From Polyangium mundeleinium (GTDB lineage Bacteria > Myxococcota_A > Polyangia > Polyangiales > Polyangiaceae), in assembly GCF_028369105.1 (NCBI RefSeq), contig NZ_JAQNDO010000001.1:13171920-13235919 (forward strand): DNA of 64,000 bases, read 5' to 3'. A program made the position numbers and the translations under genes. Below the pieces are notes generated by a model. The model did not search any database and was not told where the DNA came from. It saw only the letters and a program-made list of their open reading frames with translations. This document shows positions 36,253 through 44,603 of the stretch, piece after piece; the stretch's first letter is position 1; each line of letters opens with the position of its first letter.

Positions 36253-36462
36253 TCACGTCGACGGCGCGCCGCCCCTGCGCATGGCCATGAACTTGTCCCG
36301 TAGCTCGTGGAGTTCCTCGCGCTTGCGCTCGAGCTCCGCGCGGGTGTGCCCCGGGGGTTGCAACGGTTTCTTGGGCGCTTGGAGCGGACTCTTCGAGCCC
36401 CCCTCTCGCAGACGGGTGAATTCAGGGGCGGCCCCCTTTGCCCTCGTCCTTTTCCCATTCAT
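36253..36462 (-). CDS. Possible small basic protein
   Basis: A 69-aa frame starting MNGKRTRAKGAAPEFTR, basic throughout, with a C-terminal helix RAELERKREELHELRDKFMAM that could form a coiled coil. It overlaps the end of the upstream TPR gene by 41 bp on the same strand. Codon bias is moderate. It may be a real small gene or a chance frame; I keep it at low confidence because the helix is well formed and the spacing fits an operon. Confidence 0.35.
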   Translation of the reverse strand: MNGKRTRAKGAAPEFTRLREGGSKSPLQAPKKPLQPPGHTRAELERKREELHELRDKFMAMRRGGAPST

Positions 36463-37132
36463 CGAGGGATGCCGGTCCTGAGTCCCTGGTGATGTTCACG
36501 AGTTCGATGATGGAATGGGCGAGCGTATCGCCCATCGGCAACGCCACGCGAAAACGTTTCGCCACGGCTTCGGCGAGGTGTCGCCATTCTGGGGCGACCA
36601 TCTGGCCAAGCTCCTCGGACAGCTCTGCCAACTGACGCAGGAGACCCCGCGCCAAAGGTAGATATCTCGGGTCACGATGACCGAGCGCCTCCTCCAATAC
36701 GCCCAAAGCCTCGCGCGGCCGCCCGAGCGCATCCAGCGCCTGCGCGAGGTAGGATGCCTGCAACCATCGGGAATCCACGGCTTCGAATCCAAGCGCCGCC
36801 CAGGCGCGACAAGCCTGTTCCGCCTCGGTGAACCGCTCTGCGTCGACCAAAATCGCACAGCGATGCATGGCGATGCTCCTCGCGAGCCATTGGTCATCGT
36901 CGAGATGACGGTTCGCTTCAAAGATCGCATTCAGACAAGCGAGCGCATCATCATGTCGCCCCTGTGACTCCAAGGTTACGATTTCCATGAGACGATCTTC
37001 GAGCGCGTCCCGAGCCGTCAGCCTCCTCAGGCAGACTGAACAAGCCACCTCATCAATCCCCGCGTGAACGTATGGCGCGGTCGCCTCTTTTTCGCGACAG
37101 TAGAAACAGACCTTTGGCAGTGAATGCGTCAT
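36422..37132 (-). CDS. Zinc-ribbon plus TPR-like helical protein; candidate immunity protein
   Basis: A 236-aa protein starting MTHSLPKVCFYCREKEATAP; GGAAAG six bases upstream supports the start. Residues 9-35 contain two CxxC pairs (CFYC, CSVC), a zinc ribbon. Residues 45-200 are helix pairs with TPR spacing (HDDALACLNAIFEANRHLDD, FTEAEQACRAWAALGF, ALDALGRPREALGVLEEAL). It is directly downstream, on the same strand, of a SitA-like lipoprotein toxin gene. In Myxococcus, SitI immunity genes occupy this position, so an immunity or delivery-related role is possible. This rests on position only. Confidence 0.65.
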   Translation of the reverse strand: MTHSLPKVCFYCREKEATAPYVHAGIDEVACSVCLRRLTARDALEDRLMEIVTLESQGRHDDALACLNAIFEANRHLDDDQWLARSIAMHRCAILVDAERFTEAEQACRAWAALGFEAVDSRWLQASYLAQALDALGRPREALGVLEEALGHRDPRYLPLARGLLRQLAELSEELGQMVAPEWRHLAEAVAKRFRVALPMGDTLAHSIIELVNITRDSGPASLDEWEKDEGKGGRP

Positions 37133-37166
37133 GAGTCGCTTTCCGTGAACCATGGTCGTCATGATC

Positions 37167-37861
37167 TTACGGTCGAGGACACTTGTCTTCGGGCCAATAT
37201 CCTTCGTTTTTGCAATGTCGAAAGCATGCCCCGCAATCCTTTTCGGGGCCGAAGTCCGGATTTGGGTGGTTCTTGTTTCCCAGACATTCGTGCAGCAACG
37301 GCATGCACATTCTCTCCCGCTTCGCCCCCTTCGCAAACGCCTCCGCCGCCCCCGCCGCGACCGTCGCCGTGACCGTGACGCCGACGGCGATCGCGAAGGC
37401 TTCGATGATGACCTCGGTGAAGACGATCGTGACGACCACGATGGTCACGACCTCCCCGATCGGCCCCCGCTCCGGCATCACCTGCCCGTTCGCCGACGCG
37501 GACCTACGCAACATGCCCCGCGCGAGGACATCCTCGGGCAGCGTCATGCCTCGCAGGGCGATCCGCATGCAACCCCCGACGTCCGCATTGGGCTGGCCCG
37601 TCGTCTCGACCTCCACGACACGACCTTCCTGGTCGACCTTATCGAGGCGTCGAGCGTGTAGTACCCGGGCTCGAGGGTGCCGCTGAGCTCATCCACACAT
37701 GCCCTGAGGCGCTCTGCGGTGGCTTCAGGCACGCGCGGCCGGTCATCGGGCGCCGGAGGGCGGTAGATCCTCGCCGACGAGCAGCCAAGCGGCAGGAGCG
37801 TGAGCGTCAGGCAACCGAGAAGGCCGAGGGCGAGGAGGGGCCGCCGACGCGGACGTCTCAT
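37167..37861 (-). pseudogene. SitA-like lipoprotein toxin, frameshifted
   Basis: The start, MRRPRRRPLLALGLL from 37861, carries a signal with lipobox LPLGC, then a conserved part ERLRACVDELSGTLEPGYYTLDAS. Near 37638-37650 the frame changes. In the second frame coding resumes as DKVDQEGRVVEVETTGQPN and GCMRIALRGMTLPEDVLARG, then a hydrophobic stretch (VVTIVVVTIVFTEVIIEAFA) and a Cys-rich end (CMPLLHECLG, CGACFRHCKNEGYWPEDKC) to 37167. Lipoprotein head, TonB-like dG+V segment and Cys-rich toxin tail match myxobacterial SitA polymorphic toxins transferred by outer-membrane exchange. One or two bases are missing or extra. It could be an inactivated toxin or an assembly indel. The downstream TPR gene may be its immunity gene. 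Confidence 0.65.
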
Positions 37862-38091
37862 GTCCTGGAGGGCACCACGGCCATGGAACTCCGGTCAAGC
37901 CGGGGAGATCAGCCCGTCCTCTGACCATGCGGAGGGTGACTTCCGGCGCCTCGACGAGCGCGGATAAGGTCCGTCGCGCCGATTAAGGCCGAGTAAGGCG
38001 ACGACACGCGCAAGCCATCCTAGCTTTGGGGTGTGTCGACGGCGGGCGCGTCGCTCGCCTAGCACCGCACCCCTGGCCACCGCGAGGTCCC

Positions 38092-40206
38092 ATGCACTTT
38101 CGTCCTTCTTACCTCCTTGCCTTTTCCTTCCTTGCCGCCGGCTGCCAGGACGCAGCCGCCGTTTGTGAGGAAGGGAGCGTCGAACGCAATGGTACGTGCG
38201 TCGCAGCCCCCGCCGCCGCCGTCCAGCGGGTGCGGCTGACGCACCTCGATGTCGCCTACGATCTGTCGAAGCCGGTATACGTCAACAACCGGGTCCCCAT
38301 CACCTTCGGTATCACCGCGAACAGCGACGACCCCGCGAATTCGGCCCCCCAGGACGTCGCCGTCACCTTTTCGTTCGTCGAGGCCCATCCCACCGACCCG
38401 GAAAATCCCCTCGCGTGCAGCTCGAGCGCCATCAACGTCGAGGTGACCGGCGACGGGACCGAGCGGATCGTCGAGGCCTACATCTGGCCCACCACGCAGT
38501 GCGCCGAGCTCGCCGCGAAAAACGCCGAGGTGAACCTCCAGGTCGATTTCAATGGCGGCGCGGAGCTCGCAGCCGAGATCGGGTCGAACCTCGACGCCCC
38601 GAGCGTCGTCTTCTCGGACGCGCGCCGCGGCGACGCGCCGAACCAGCTCTGTCACGCTTCGCTCGACGCGGCGGACCCCAAGCCCGGCTGTGTGTATCCG
38701 ATCCGCCTCCAGCCGACCCCCACCGGCGCCGAAGGGACGCTCATCGACGTCCGCTACGCGCTCAGCTCGAGCTCCTCGGTGGCCGTCCTGTCGAGGCAAC
38801 CCACCGAGGACATCGGCCCGGACGGCCCCCCCGACGTCGACCCCGCGATCATCGTCCAGTCGCGCTTCGTCATCAACGGTCGGGACCCGTACATCTCCGC
38901 CGTCGATCCTTCGCAGATCCCGCCATCGCTCATCGAGGCCGTCCCCTCCATCGAGGAGGACCTGAAATTCGGGCTCGACGATGCGGCGCTGGCCGCCCTC
39001 AGCGCGCCGCCCGGCAAGGCGACCGTGTCCTACACCATTGAATCGGCGGCCGACGGCATGACGCAACTGCCCCTCACCATCCGGGATCCCGCGAATCCGA
39101 AGAGCAGGGTCCCCGAGGTCGTCGTCGATCGGATCGTGCCGGGCACGGCCAACGACGCGGTGCACGAGCTCTACCTCGAAGGGGCCGCCCTCGAAGCGGT
39201 GTCGCCCGGAGGCGTTTGGGCGAACCAGAGCGATTTCGTCATTCGCGGCTGCTTCACCGGGGCATTCGCCCAGGGGGGCAACGAAGGCGACGGCAACCTC
39301 GACGATTGCCGCGAGCTCGAGGTCGTGCTCGTGCGCGAGGCGTCGTCCTCTTCGGCCGCCTCGTCTCGGAGCTTCGACAAGGAGTTCGAGCGCAAGCTCG
39401 GCAATGATCGCATCGCGATCGAGAGCAGGATGTCGACCCAGAACCGCCTCGACCTGAGCGGCGCGTTCAGCCGGACCGAGGGGGAGGTCGCGCTGAAGGG
39501 CAAGCTCGGCAAGAGCTTCGACCTGACGATGGCGCGCGCCTTCGCCGACGCGAACCTCGCCGTCGACCCCACGAAGACCTCGTACGAGGTGGGCGTCGAC
39601 GCCTTCGGAGAGCGCATCTTCGGCGTGTCGGAGCAAGCGGCGAGCATCGTCCAGACCGAGGACTTCAGCGCCGCGAAGTCGTTCACGATCGGCAGCCTCG
39701 GCTTCGGCTTCGGCCCCGTGACCGTCGGCTTCAAGATCGGCGTCGGCGGCTCCATCGGCGTCGCGCTCGAAGACACCCTGGAGGTGCTCTCGGACTCCGC
39801 CGCTTGTCAGGAGCTCTTGAAGTCGGCCGAGCCGATCACCGCGTGCGGCCGGATGACGCGCATCACCTCGCCGAACTTCGGGCTGACGGGCACCGTGGAG
39901 GGCGGCGTCGACCTGAAGATCGTGAAAGCGGCGGTGGTCGCCGATCTGCGCTTCATCACCACGAGCTTCCCGCTCGACACGACGCTCGGCTTCGGGCTCA
40001 CCGGCGAGGAGAAGCTGCTCGTCCGCGGCGATGTGACCTGGGATATGTCGTTCACGCCGCTCGAAGGCGACGTCTCCATCGTCGGAAAGGTCGGCATCCG
40101 TCGCTTCGCCAAGAGCCTGAAGGTGCACCTCTTCAGCTTCTCCTCCCCCAGCTTCGAGACGCGGCTCCTGAGCGCATCGATGGGCACGCCCGAGGAGCTC
40201 CAGTGA
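38092..40206 (+). CDS. Large secreted lipoprotein, first gene of the metzincin operon
   Basis: A 704-aa protein starting MHFRPSYLLAFSFLAAGCQ with lipobox LAAGC at residue 18. A short Cys pair follows (VCEEGSVERNGTCV). The mature protein is beta-rich. Middle region: IWPTTQCAELAAKNAEVNLQ and several conserved-looking acidic loops. The C-terminal third is Gly-rich and beta-strand-like (IGSLGFGFGPVTVGFKIGVG), perhaps a beta-barrel or beta-helix. Family not recognised. It is followed within 5 bp by the HEAT-repeat gene and then by the metzincin, so the three are an operon of exported proteins. Confidence 0.75.
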   Translation: MHFRPSYLLAFSFLAAGCQDAAAVCEEGSVERNGTCVAAPAAAVQRVRLTHLDVAYDLSKPVYVNNRVPITFGITANSDDPANSAPQDVAVTFSFVEAHPTDPENPLACSSSAINVEVTGDGTERIVEAYIWPTTQCAELAAKNAEVNLQVDFNGGAELAAEIGSNLDAPSVVFSDARRGDAPNQLCHASLDAADPKPGCVYPIRLQPTPTGAEGTLIDVRYALSSSSSVAVLSRQPTEDIGPDGPPDVDPAIIVQSRFVINGRDPYISAVDPSQIPPSLIEAVPSIEEDLKFGLDDAALAALSAPPGKATVSYTIESAADGMTQLPLTIRDPANPKSRVPEVVVDRIVPGTANDAVHELYLEGAALEAVSPGGVWANQSDFVIRGCFTGAFAQGGNEGDGNLDDCRELEVVLVREASSSSAASSRSFDKEFERKLGNDRIAIESRMSTQNRLDLSGAFSRTEGEVALKGKLGKSFDLTMARAFADANLAVDPTKTSYEVGVDAFGERIFGVSEQAASIVQTEDFSAAKSFTIGSLGFGFGPVTVGFKIGVGGSIGVALEDTLEVLSDSAACQELLKSAEPITACGRMTRITSPNFGLTGTVEGGVDLKIVKAAVVADLRFITTSFPLDTTLGFGLTGEEKLLVRGDVTWDMSFTPLEGDVSIVGKVGIRRFAKSLKVHLFSFSSPSFETRLLSASMGTPEELQ

Positions 40207-40211
40207 GCGCC

Positions 40212-42056
40212 ATGGCGAAGATCGAACGCAAAAAGACGGCGGCCGTCGCGGCGACGCTCGCCGCCGTTTCGATCCTCGGGATCACGTTCGGCCTGCGGCG
40301 AGAGGCGGCTTCGGGCGCGCCTGCCAAAGAGACGGAGGCCGCGCGCGCGGCCTCGGTCGCCCCGCAGTGTCGGCTTTCGCCCGGCGAGACGGCGGCGTTC
40401 ACGCTCGCGTCCACGGTCCGCGACGTGCGCGGCGACGAAGAGGACCACTTCCGCGCGACGCTGAGCGTGGAGGCCGTCGAGCAGCTCTCGGCGACGCGTT
40501 ATCGGCTCCGCGCCGCCCTCGGCGACGTCTCTCACTCCCAGGAGCTGACGCTGCCGGAGGAGCGCGTGAAGGGATCCCTCACGGATACCTTCTTCGTCGA
40601 CATGGACGCCTCGTGTCGTTTCGTCGGCTTCGGCTTCGCGCGTGACTGGGACGCTCGCCGCCGGCAGTTCGTGCAAGCGTTGCTGCTGACCCACGAGTTC
40701 GAGCTGCCCGTGACGCTCGGAACGCGGCGCTGGAGCGCGTCTCAGTCGGATGGGATGGGCCCCTTCGAGGCGAACTACGAGGACGTGTCCGAGGCGACGG
40801 GCGCGGCGCTGCGCATGAAGCGGCGCAAGGCCACGTACGATGGGAAAGCGCACGCCGACGCCCTGGGCCTGTCGGTCGTGGTGGTCGCCTCGGAGGCCAC
40901 CGCGAGCTTCGACCTCGACCATCCGCAGTGGCTCGCGTCGACATCCGGCCTCGAACACGTCCAGATCCTCGTGCATGGCCAGGTGCAGGCGGACCTGCTC
41001 CAGCGCTTCCGCATGAGGCGCGACGACGCGCGCTTCGTCGCGGTGCGCGCCCTCGCGCCGGGCGACGCCGACTTCCGCGACGCCTTCGCCCTGGAGGTCG
41101 CACGCGGCCCGCACGTCGATGACCGGATGGCGAAGCTGTCCTACGAGGAGGCGCTCCAGGCGTTCCTCGCGCACTTCCGCGGGCCCGGGGACCCGAGCTA
41201 CGCGGCCGCGCGTGAGCTCGCGGCATGGCTCGCGGCGCACCCCGAGGGAGCGCAACGCCTGGTCGCCGCGCTGCGGGCGGGCGACATCCACGACGCGGCC
41301 CGGCCCGCGCTGTTCCTCGGGCTCGAACTCTCGGGCACCGAGGCCGCGCGGGGAGCCCTCTCGGACGTGCTCGTGGACAGGCGCCTGCGCGCCGTCGACC
41401 GCGCCCGGGCCGCGTCCGCTCTGTCCGGCCTCGGCGCGCCCACGCGGGATACGGCCGAGCTGCTCCTCGCGCAGGCGCAGGACGACCGCGACGACATGGT
41501 CGCGAATGTCAGCTTGCTCGGCCTCGGCGGCATGGCCCGGCGGAGCGGCGACGACGACGAGCTCAAGTCGTACCTCCACGCCTCGCTCGACCAGGAGCTC
41601 TCGGCCGCCGCGGACGAGGGCAAGGCGCGGCTCGTCCTCGACGCCATGGGCAACAGCGGCGATCCGGCCTTCGCCGACGAGCTCGACGCGCAGCTCGGCG
41701 CGGAGAGCGCATCGACGCGGCAGCACGCGGCCGAAGCGCTGGGACGCCTGGATCCCGTCGAGGCCGGGCCGCGCCTCCTGGATCGTCTCCGCGAGGAGAC
41801 GGATCCCGCCGTCCGCACTACCATCGTGCGGGCCTTGCGCGGGTCGCCCACGGCCGACGCGGTCGTGCTGATGGCGGACAAGCTCGCGGCGAGCACGTCG
41901 ATCCCGGAGCGTGCCGCGATCATCACGTGGCTCGGCGCCGCCTCACGTACACGACCCGAGGCACGCGGCCACCTCGTGGCGCAGTTCCACCGGGAGACGA
42001 GCGCTCGGCTGATGCAGCTCATCGGCACCTTCGTGCCCGCGGCGGCGCTGCGATGA
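40212..42056 (+). CDS. Exported protein with HEAT-like repeats
   Basis: A 614-aa protein starting MAKIERKKTAAVAATLAAVS with an N-terminal membrane or signal helix. Residues 45-290 are beta-rich and treat Cys sparingly. Residues 300-600 are helical HEAT-like repeats (ALSGLGAPTRDTAELLLAQA, HAAEALGRLDPVEAGPRLLD, RALRGSPTADAVVLMADKLA). A beta-sheet lead followed by helical repeats recalls the lipid-transfer (vitellogenin) N-terminal module, but I would need a profile search to claim it. A GTG at 40203 overlapping the previous stop is an alternative start. Its stop overlaps the ATG of the metzincin gene. Confidence 0.75.
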   Translation: MAKIERKKTAAVAATLAAVSILGITFGLRREAASGAPAKETEAARAASVAPQCRLSPGETAAFTLASTVRDVRGDEEDHFRATLSVEAVEQLSATRYRLRAALGDVSHSQELTLPEERVKGSLTDTFFVDMDASCRFVGFGFARDWDARRRQFVQALLLTHEFELPVTLGTRRWSASQSDGMGPFEANYEDVSEATGAALRMKRRKATYDGKAHADALGLSVVVVASEATASFDLDHPQWLASTSGLEHVQILVHGQVQADLLQRFRMRRDDARFVAVRALAPGDADFRDAFALEVARGPHVDDRMAKLSYEEALQAFLAHFRGPGDPSYAAARELAAWLAAHPEGAQRLVAALRAGDIHDAARPALFLGLELSGTEAARGALSDVLVDRRLRAVDRARAASALSGLGAPTRDTAELLLAQAQDDRDDMVANVSLLGLGGMARRSGDDDELKSYLHASLDQELSAAADEGKARLVLDAMGNSGDPAFADELDAQLGAESASTRQHAAEALGRLDPVEAGPRLLDRLREETDPAVRTTIVRALRGSPTADAVVLMADKLAASTSIPERAAIITWLGAASRTRPEARGHLVAQFHRETSARLMQLIGTFVPAAALR

Positions 42057-43165
42057 GCCCATGCGCAGCGTTCGCCGGTGTCGCGCTGGCGGCGCTGCTC
42101 GCCGGTTGCTCCTCGCACGCGCCGGAAGCTCCCGACGCCGTCGTGTCGGCCTGGGTCGAGGCCTTCACGACGGCGTTCCAGAGCGACGGCGAGACCGAGG
42201 ACGTCGTGATCCCCGCGCAGGCGCCCTGCGCGGGGATCGCGCTGCGGGCCACCACGGCCCCCGACGTGTGCTTCCAGCTCAGCTCGGCCGTCGACGGCGA
42301 AGGGCGCGTGGGGGTCGACGGGCTCCGCGCGGGTGCATTCTGCCGCGATTGCGAGCTGCGGGCGTCGGTCGCCGCCACCGCCGGCGTCTTCCTCCTTCCG
42401 GCCGAGGCGGGACGTTTCGAGCCGGAGACCGGCCTCTCGCTCCGCTTCGCGCGGGTCGACTGCGTGACCCTGACCCCGCTCGCGGCGCCGGACGACCGCC
42501 CGACGCTGCGGGTCGCGGCGCAGCGCATCGAGGCGATACCGGATCAGGCGACGATCGACCTGCGCTTCCTCGTCACGAAGAGCTCGATCCTGTCCGGCGA
42601 CGAGGACCGCCAGGAGGCGCTGATCGCACACCTCGGGCAGGAGCTCGCCTCGGGCGGCCTCCTCCCGCGGCTCGTCGAGGTCCACGCGCTCGACGTGCTG
42701 CCCGCGGACGTCCGCTTTCACGCCGGGGACCCCGCGGCCCTGTCGGCGTTGATCGCAGACGCCCCGCCGAGGGCGGAGACGACCGTTGATGTCGTCTTCG
42801 GCGGGTGCCTCCTCTACGACGACCCGATCTTCGGCCCGCCCAGCGCCGTCCACGGATACACGCCGAGGATTCCGGGCGGCGCCGGCCCCGCCGACGCCGT
42901 CTTCATGCCCGGCCTCGATTGTTTTGCGGGCGGGTCGGGCCCCCTCGACGTCCCCGTCCGCGCGCAGGCGCATTTCCTCGCGCACGAGCTCGGCCACTAC
43001 CTCGGCCTCTATCACGCGGTCGAAGAGGACGGCCTCACCGACCTGCTCGACGACACCGGCCCGGACAACGTCATGCATTCCCATCCAGCGCAGGCCACGG
43101 CGGTCGGATTCAGCCCATCGCAAGGCCGCTCGATGCGGATGCACCCCACCGCGCGCCCGCGCTGA
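42053..43165 (+). CDS. Metzincin-type secreted zinc metalloprotease lipoprotein
   Basis: A 370-aa protein starting MSPCAAFAGVALAALLAGCS with lipobox LAGC at residue 19. The zinc motif HELGHYLGLYH (311-321) is a complete HExxHxxGxxH, and Met341 in DNVMHS supplies the Met-turn, so this is a metzincin. The N-terminal 280 residues look like a propeptide or substrate domain with Cys pairs (CRDCEL). It is the last gene of a three-gene operon, coupled by ATGA to the HEAT-repeat gene. It may process its two operon partners or external proteins during predation. Confidence 0.85.
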   Translation: MSPCAAFAGVALAALLAGCSSHAPEAPDAVVSAWVEAFTTAFQSDGETEDVVIPAQAPCAGIALRATTAPDVCFQLSSAVDGEGRVGVDGLRAGAFCRDCELRASVAATAGVFLLPAEAGRFEPETGLSLRFARVDCVTLTPLAAPDDRPTLRVAAQRIEAIPDQATIDLRFLVTKSSILSGDEDRQEALIAHLGQELASGGLLPRLVEVHALDVLPADVRFHAGDPAALSALIADAPPRAETTVDVVFGGCLLYDDPIFGPPSAVHGYTPRIPGGAGPADAVFMPGLDCFAGGSGPLDVPVRAQAHFLAHELGHYLGLYHAVEEDGLTDLLDDTGPDNVMHSHPAQATAVGFSPSQGRSMRMHPTARPR

Positions 43166-43168
43166 CGG

Positions 43169-43502
43169 GACCCGGGGCGCTGCCCCGGACCCCGCCCGGG
43201 GGCTGTCCGCCCCCGGGACCCCGGACCAGGCATGGCCTGGACCGAGGGTGGAAAACCTGCGCGATGCGCAGGTTTTCCAGCGGGCCCGTTGGCAAGACCC
43301 AAGACCAGGGACGGCGTCGCCGGGGAACCGTCAGCGCCGACCGTGTGGGTGGGCAATGCCGTTGCCAGCTTCACCACGGGCCTGCTTGATGAATCGCGCA
43401 TCGCGCGATTCATCAACCCTGGGTCCAGCCCCTGGCTGGTCCGGGGTGCAGGGGGCGGACAGCCCCCTGCTGGGGCCTGGGGCGAAGCCCCTCCGCCGGG
43501 CA
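43169..43502. repeat. Large composite palindromic intergenic element
   Basis: Several nested inverted repeats: a perfect hairpin at 43250-43278 (arm GGAAAACCTGCGC, loop GAT), another at 43386-43416 (arm TTGATGAATCGCGC, loop ATC), and flanking G/C-rich arms (CCCCGGGACCCCGGACC on the left, GGTCCGGGGTGCAGGGGGC on the right) that are inverted versions of each other. No coding frame is supported. It separates two genes that converge and may act as a bidirectional terminator or be a mobile repeat family of the genome. Confidence 0.7.
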
Positions 43503-44134
43503 TTACGGCGTCGAGTCGACTGCGGCATCCTCTTTCGCGCTCCCGCGGAGCAGATGAATGCGCCTGTATTGCTTCGAGGTCGCTCCGAGCGCGTCCCGCA
43601 CGACGCGTTTGTAGGCGAGCAACTTCTCGTACGCGAGGCCGCACGCCTCTTGCCGGAACGCGCGGGCTTTGGCGAGCGCCATTTCGGCCGCGACCGCCTC
43701 ATCGTGCTCCTTCACCATCTCCTGCGTGAGCGCCCCGAAGGGCCCCGCGAGGAGCTCGTCTGCCCACACATTCCCTGCATATTGGCGAGCATGTCGAAGA
43801 GGCGCATGGCGGCGTTGACCTTGTCGGTGTCCGTATTCTGGGCCTTCAGCGTATCCGGCAACACGGTGTGGGGGGCGAAGGCGAGGAGCACGGATCTGGC
43901 GACCTTGTAATGACCGTCGAGGGCATCGAGCGCCATGCCGCGCTCGTCTCGCTTCCCGGCGCGCACGGACTCGGCCGCGAGCAGGTCGACGTGGGCCTTG
44001 CGAAATGCCTTCGCGGGCGATTGGAGGACGTTCTCGTACACGGTCACCACGCTGGGGTGCATCGCCGGTTCGGCGGCGATCTCGGCGGCGCGGGTGAGAA
44101 GGCGGTACAAGACCTCGTATTCGATGTGTTTCAT
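43503..44134 (-). CDS. Hypothetical helical protein, frameshifted
   Basis: The start at 44134 (MKHIEYEVLYRLLTRAAEIA) has GGAGG about 6 bases upstream. The first frame runs to VNAAMRLFDMLANMQ, then near 43776-43780 (a GGG run) coding moves to the frame reading NVWADELLAGPFGALTQEMVKEHDE and ends at 43503 with RRIHLLRGSAKEDAAVDSTP. Joined, the protein would be about 209 aa, all helical, without known motifs. A missing G in the GGG run would explain the break, so this may be an assembly error rather than a dead gene. Confidence 0.55.
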
Positions 44135-44603
44135 GGGGATCCTCCGGGATGGGGACTTGGTTCTTTTCACGGCCGGCGCGGAGCGCGACGAGGAGACGCG
44201 CCTCCTCGTTCGCTCGCGCGAGCAGCGCCATCATCGGCGCGTGCGTCTTTCGACGAGGACGTCGCCTGGAACTTCTCTTCCCGCGGGATGGAAACGTGCC
44301 CGCCTCGTTCGCCGTCGATCCCCCGCGTTTTTCTTGCCGCCCGTGATTCGCCTGACCGTACCGACCGGGCTTGGGGGTCGATGGACCGGGCTTGGGGGTC
44401 GATGGACCGGGCTTGGGGGTCGACCGACCGGCTGCCTGCCGCATTGCCCGACGGGCTGTTCGCGTGGCTTCGTTCGGAGACCAGTGCACGAACGTCTCCC
44501 CGCCGGGGCGAGCGCTCCGGAGCAAGGCCATCACGGAACTCGCCTACATCCCCGTCCTCTGCCTCGCGACGGGCGGGGAGCGTCACCGATCCGAGCCGAC
44601 GCC
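44135..44603. repeat. Gene-free stretch with a 21-bp tandem repeat (44367-44429)
   Basis: Three perfect or near-perfect copies of a 21-bp unit (GGGCTTGGGGGTCGATGGACC) start at 44367, 44388 and 44409. The rest of this 470-bp gap shows no supported gene; long frames here encode low-complexity Pro/Lys/Arg sequence and lack start signals. Confidence 0.6.

Noticed and set aside
38059..40128. 689-aa minus-strand frame
   Set aside because: It is opposite the exported lipoprotein gene and shows only Arg/Asp/Gly/Ala-rich composition.
44367..44429. CRISPR array from three 21-bp repeats
   Set aside because: The units are directly adjacent with no spacers, so it is a simple tandem repeat.
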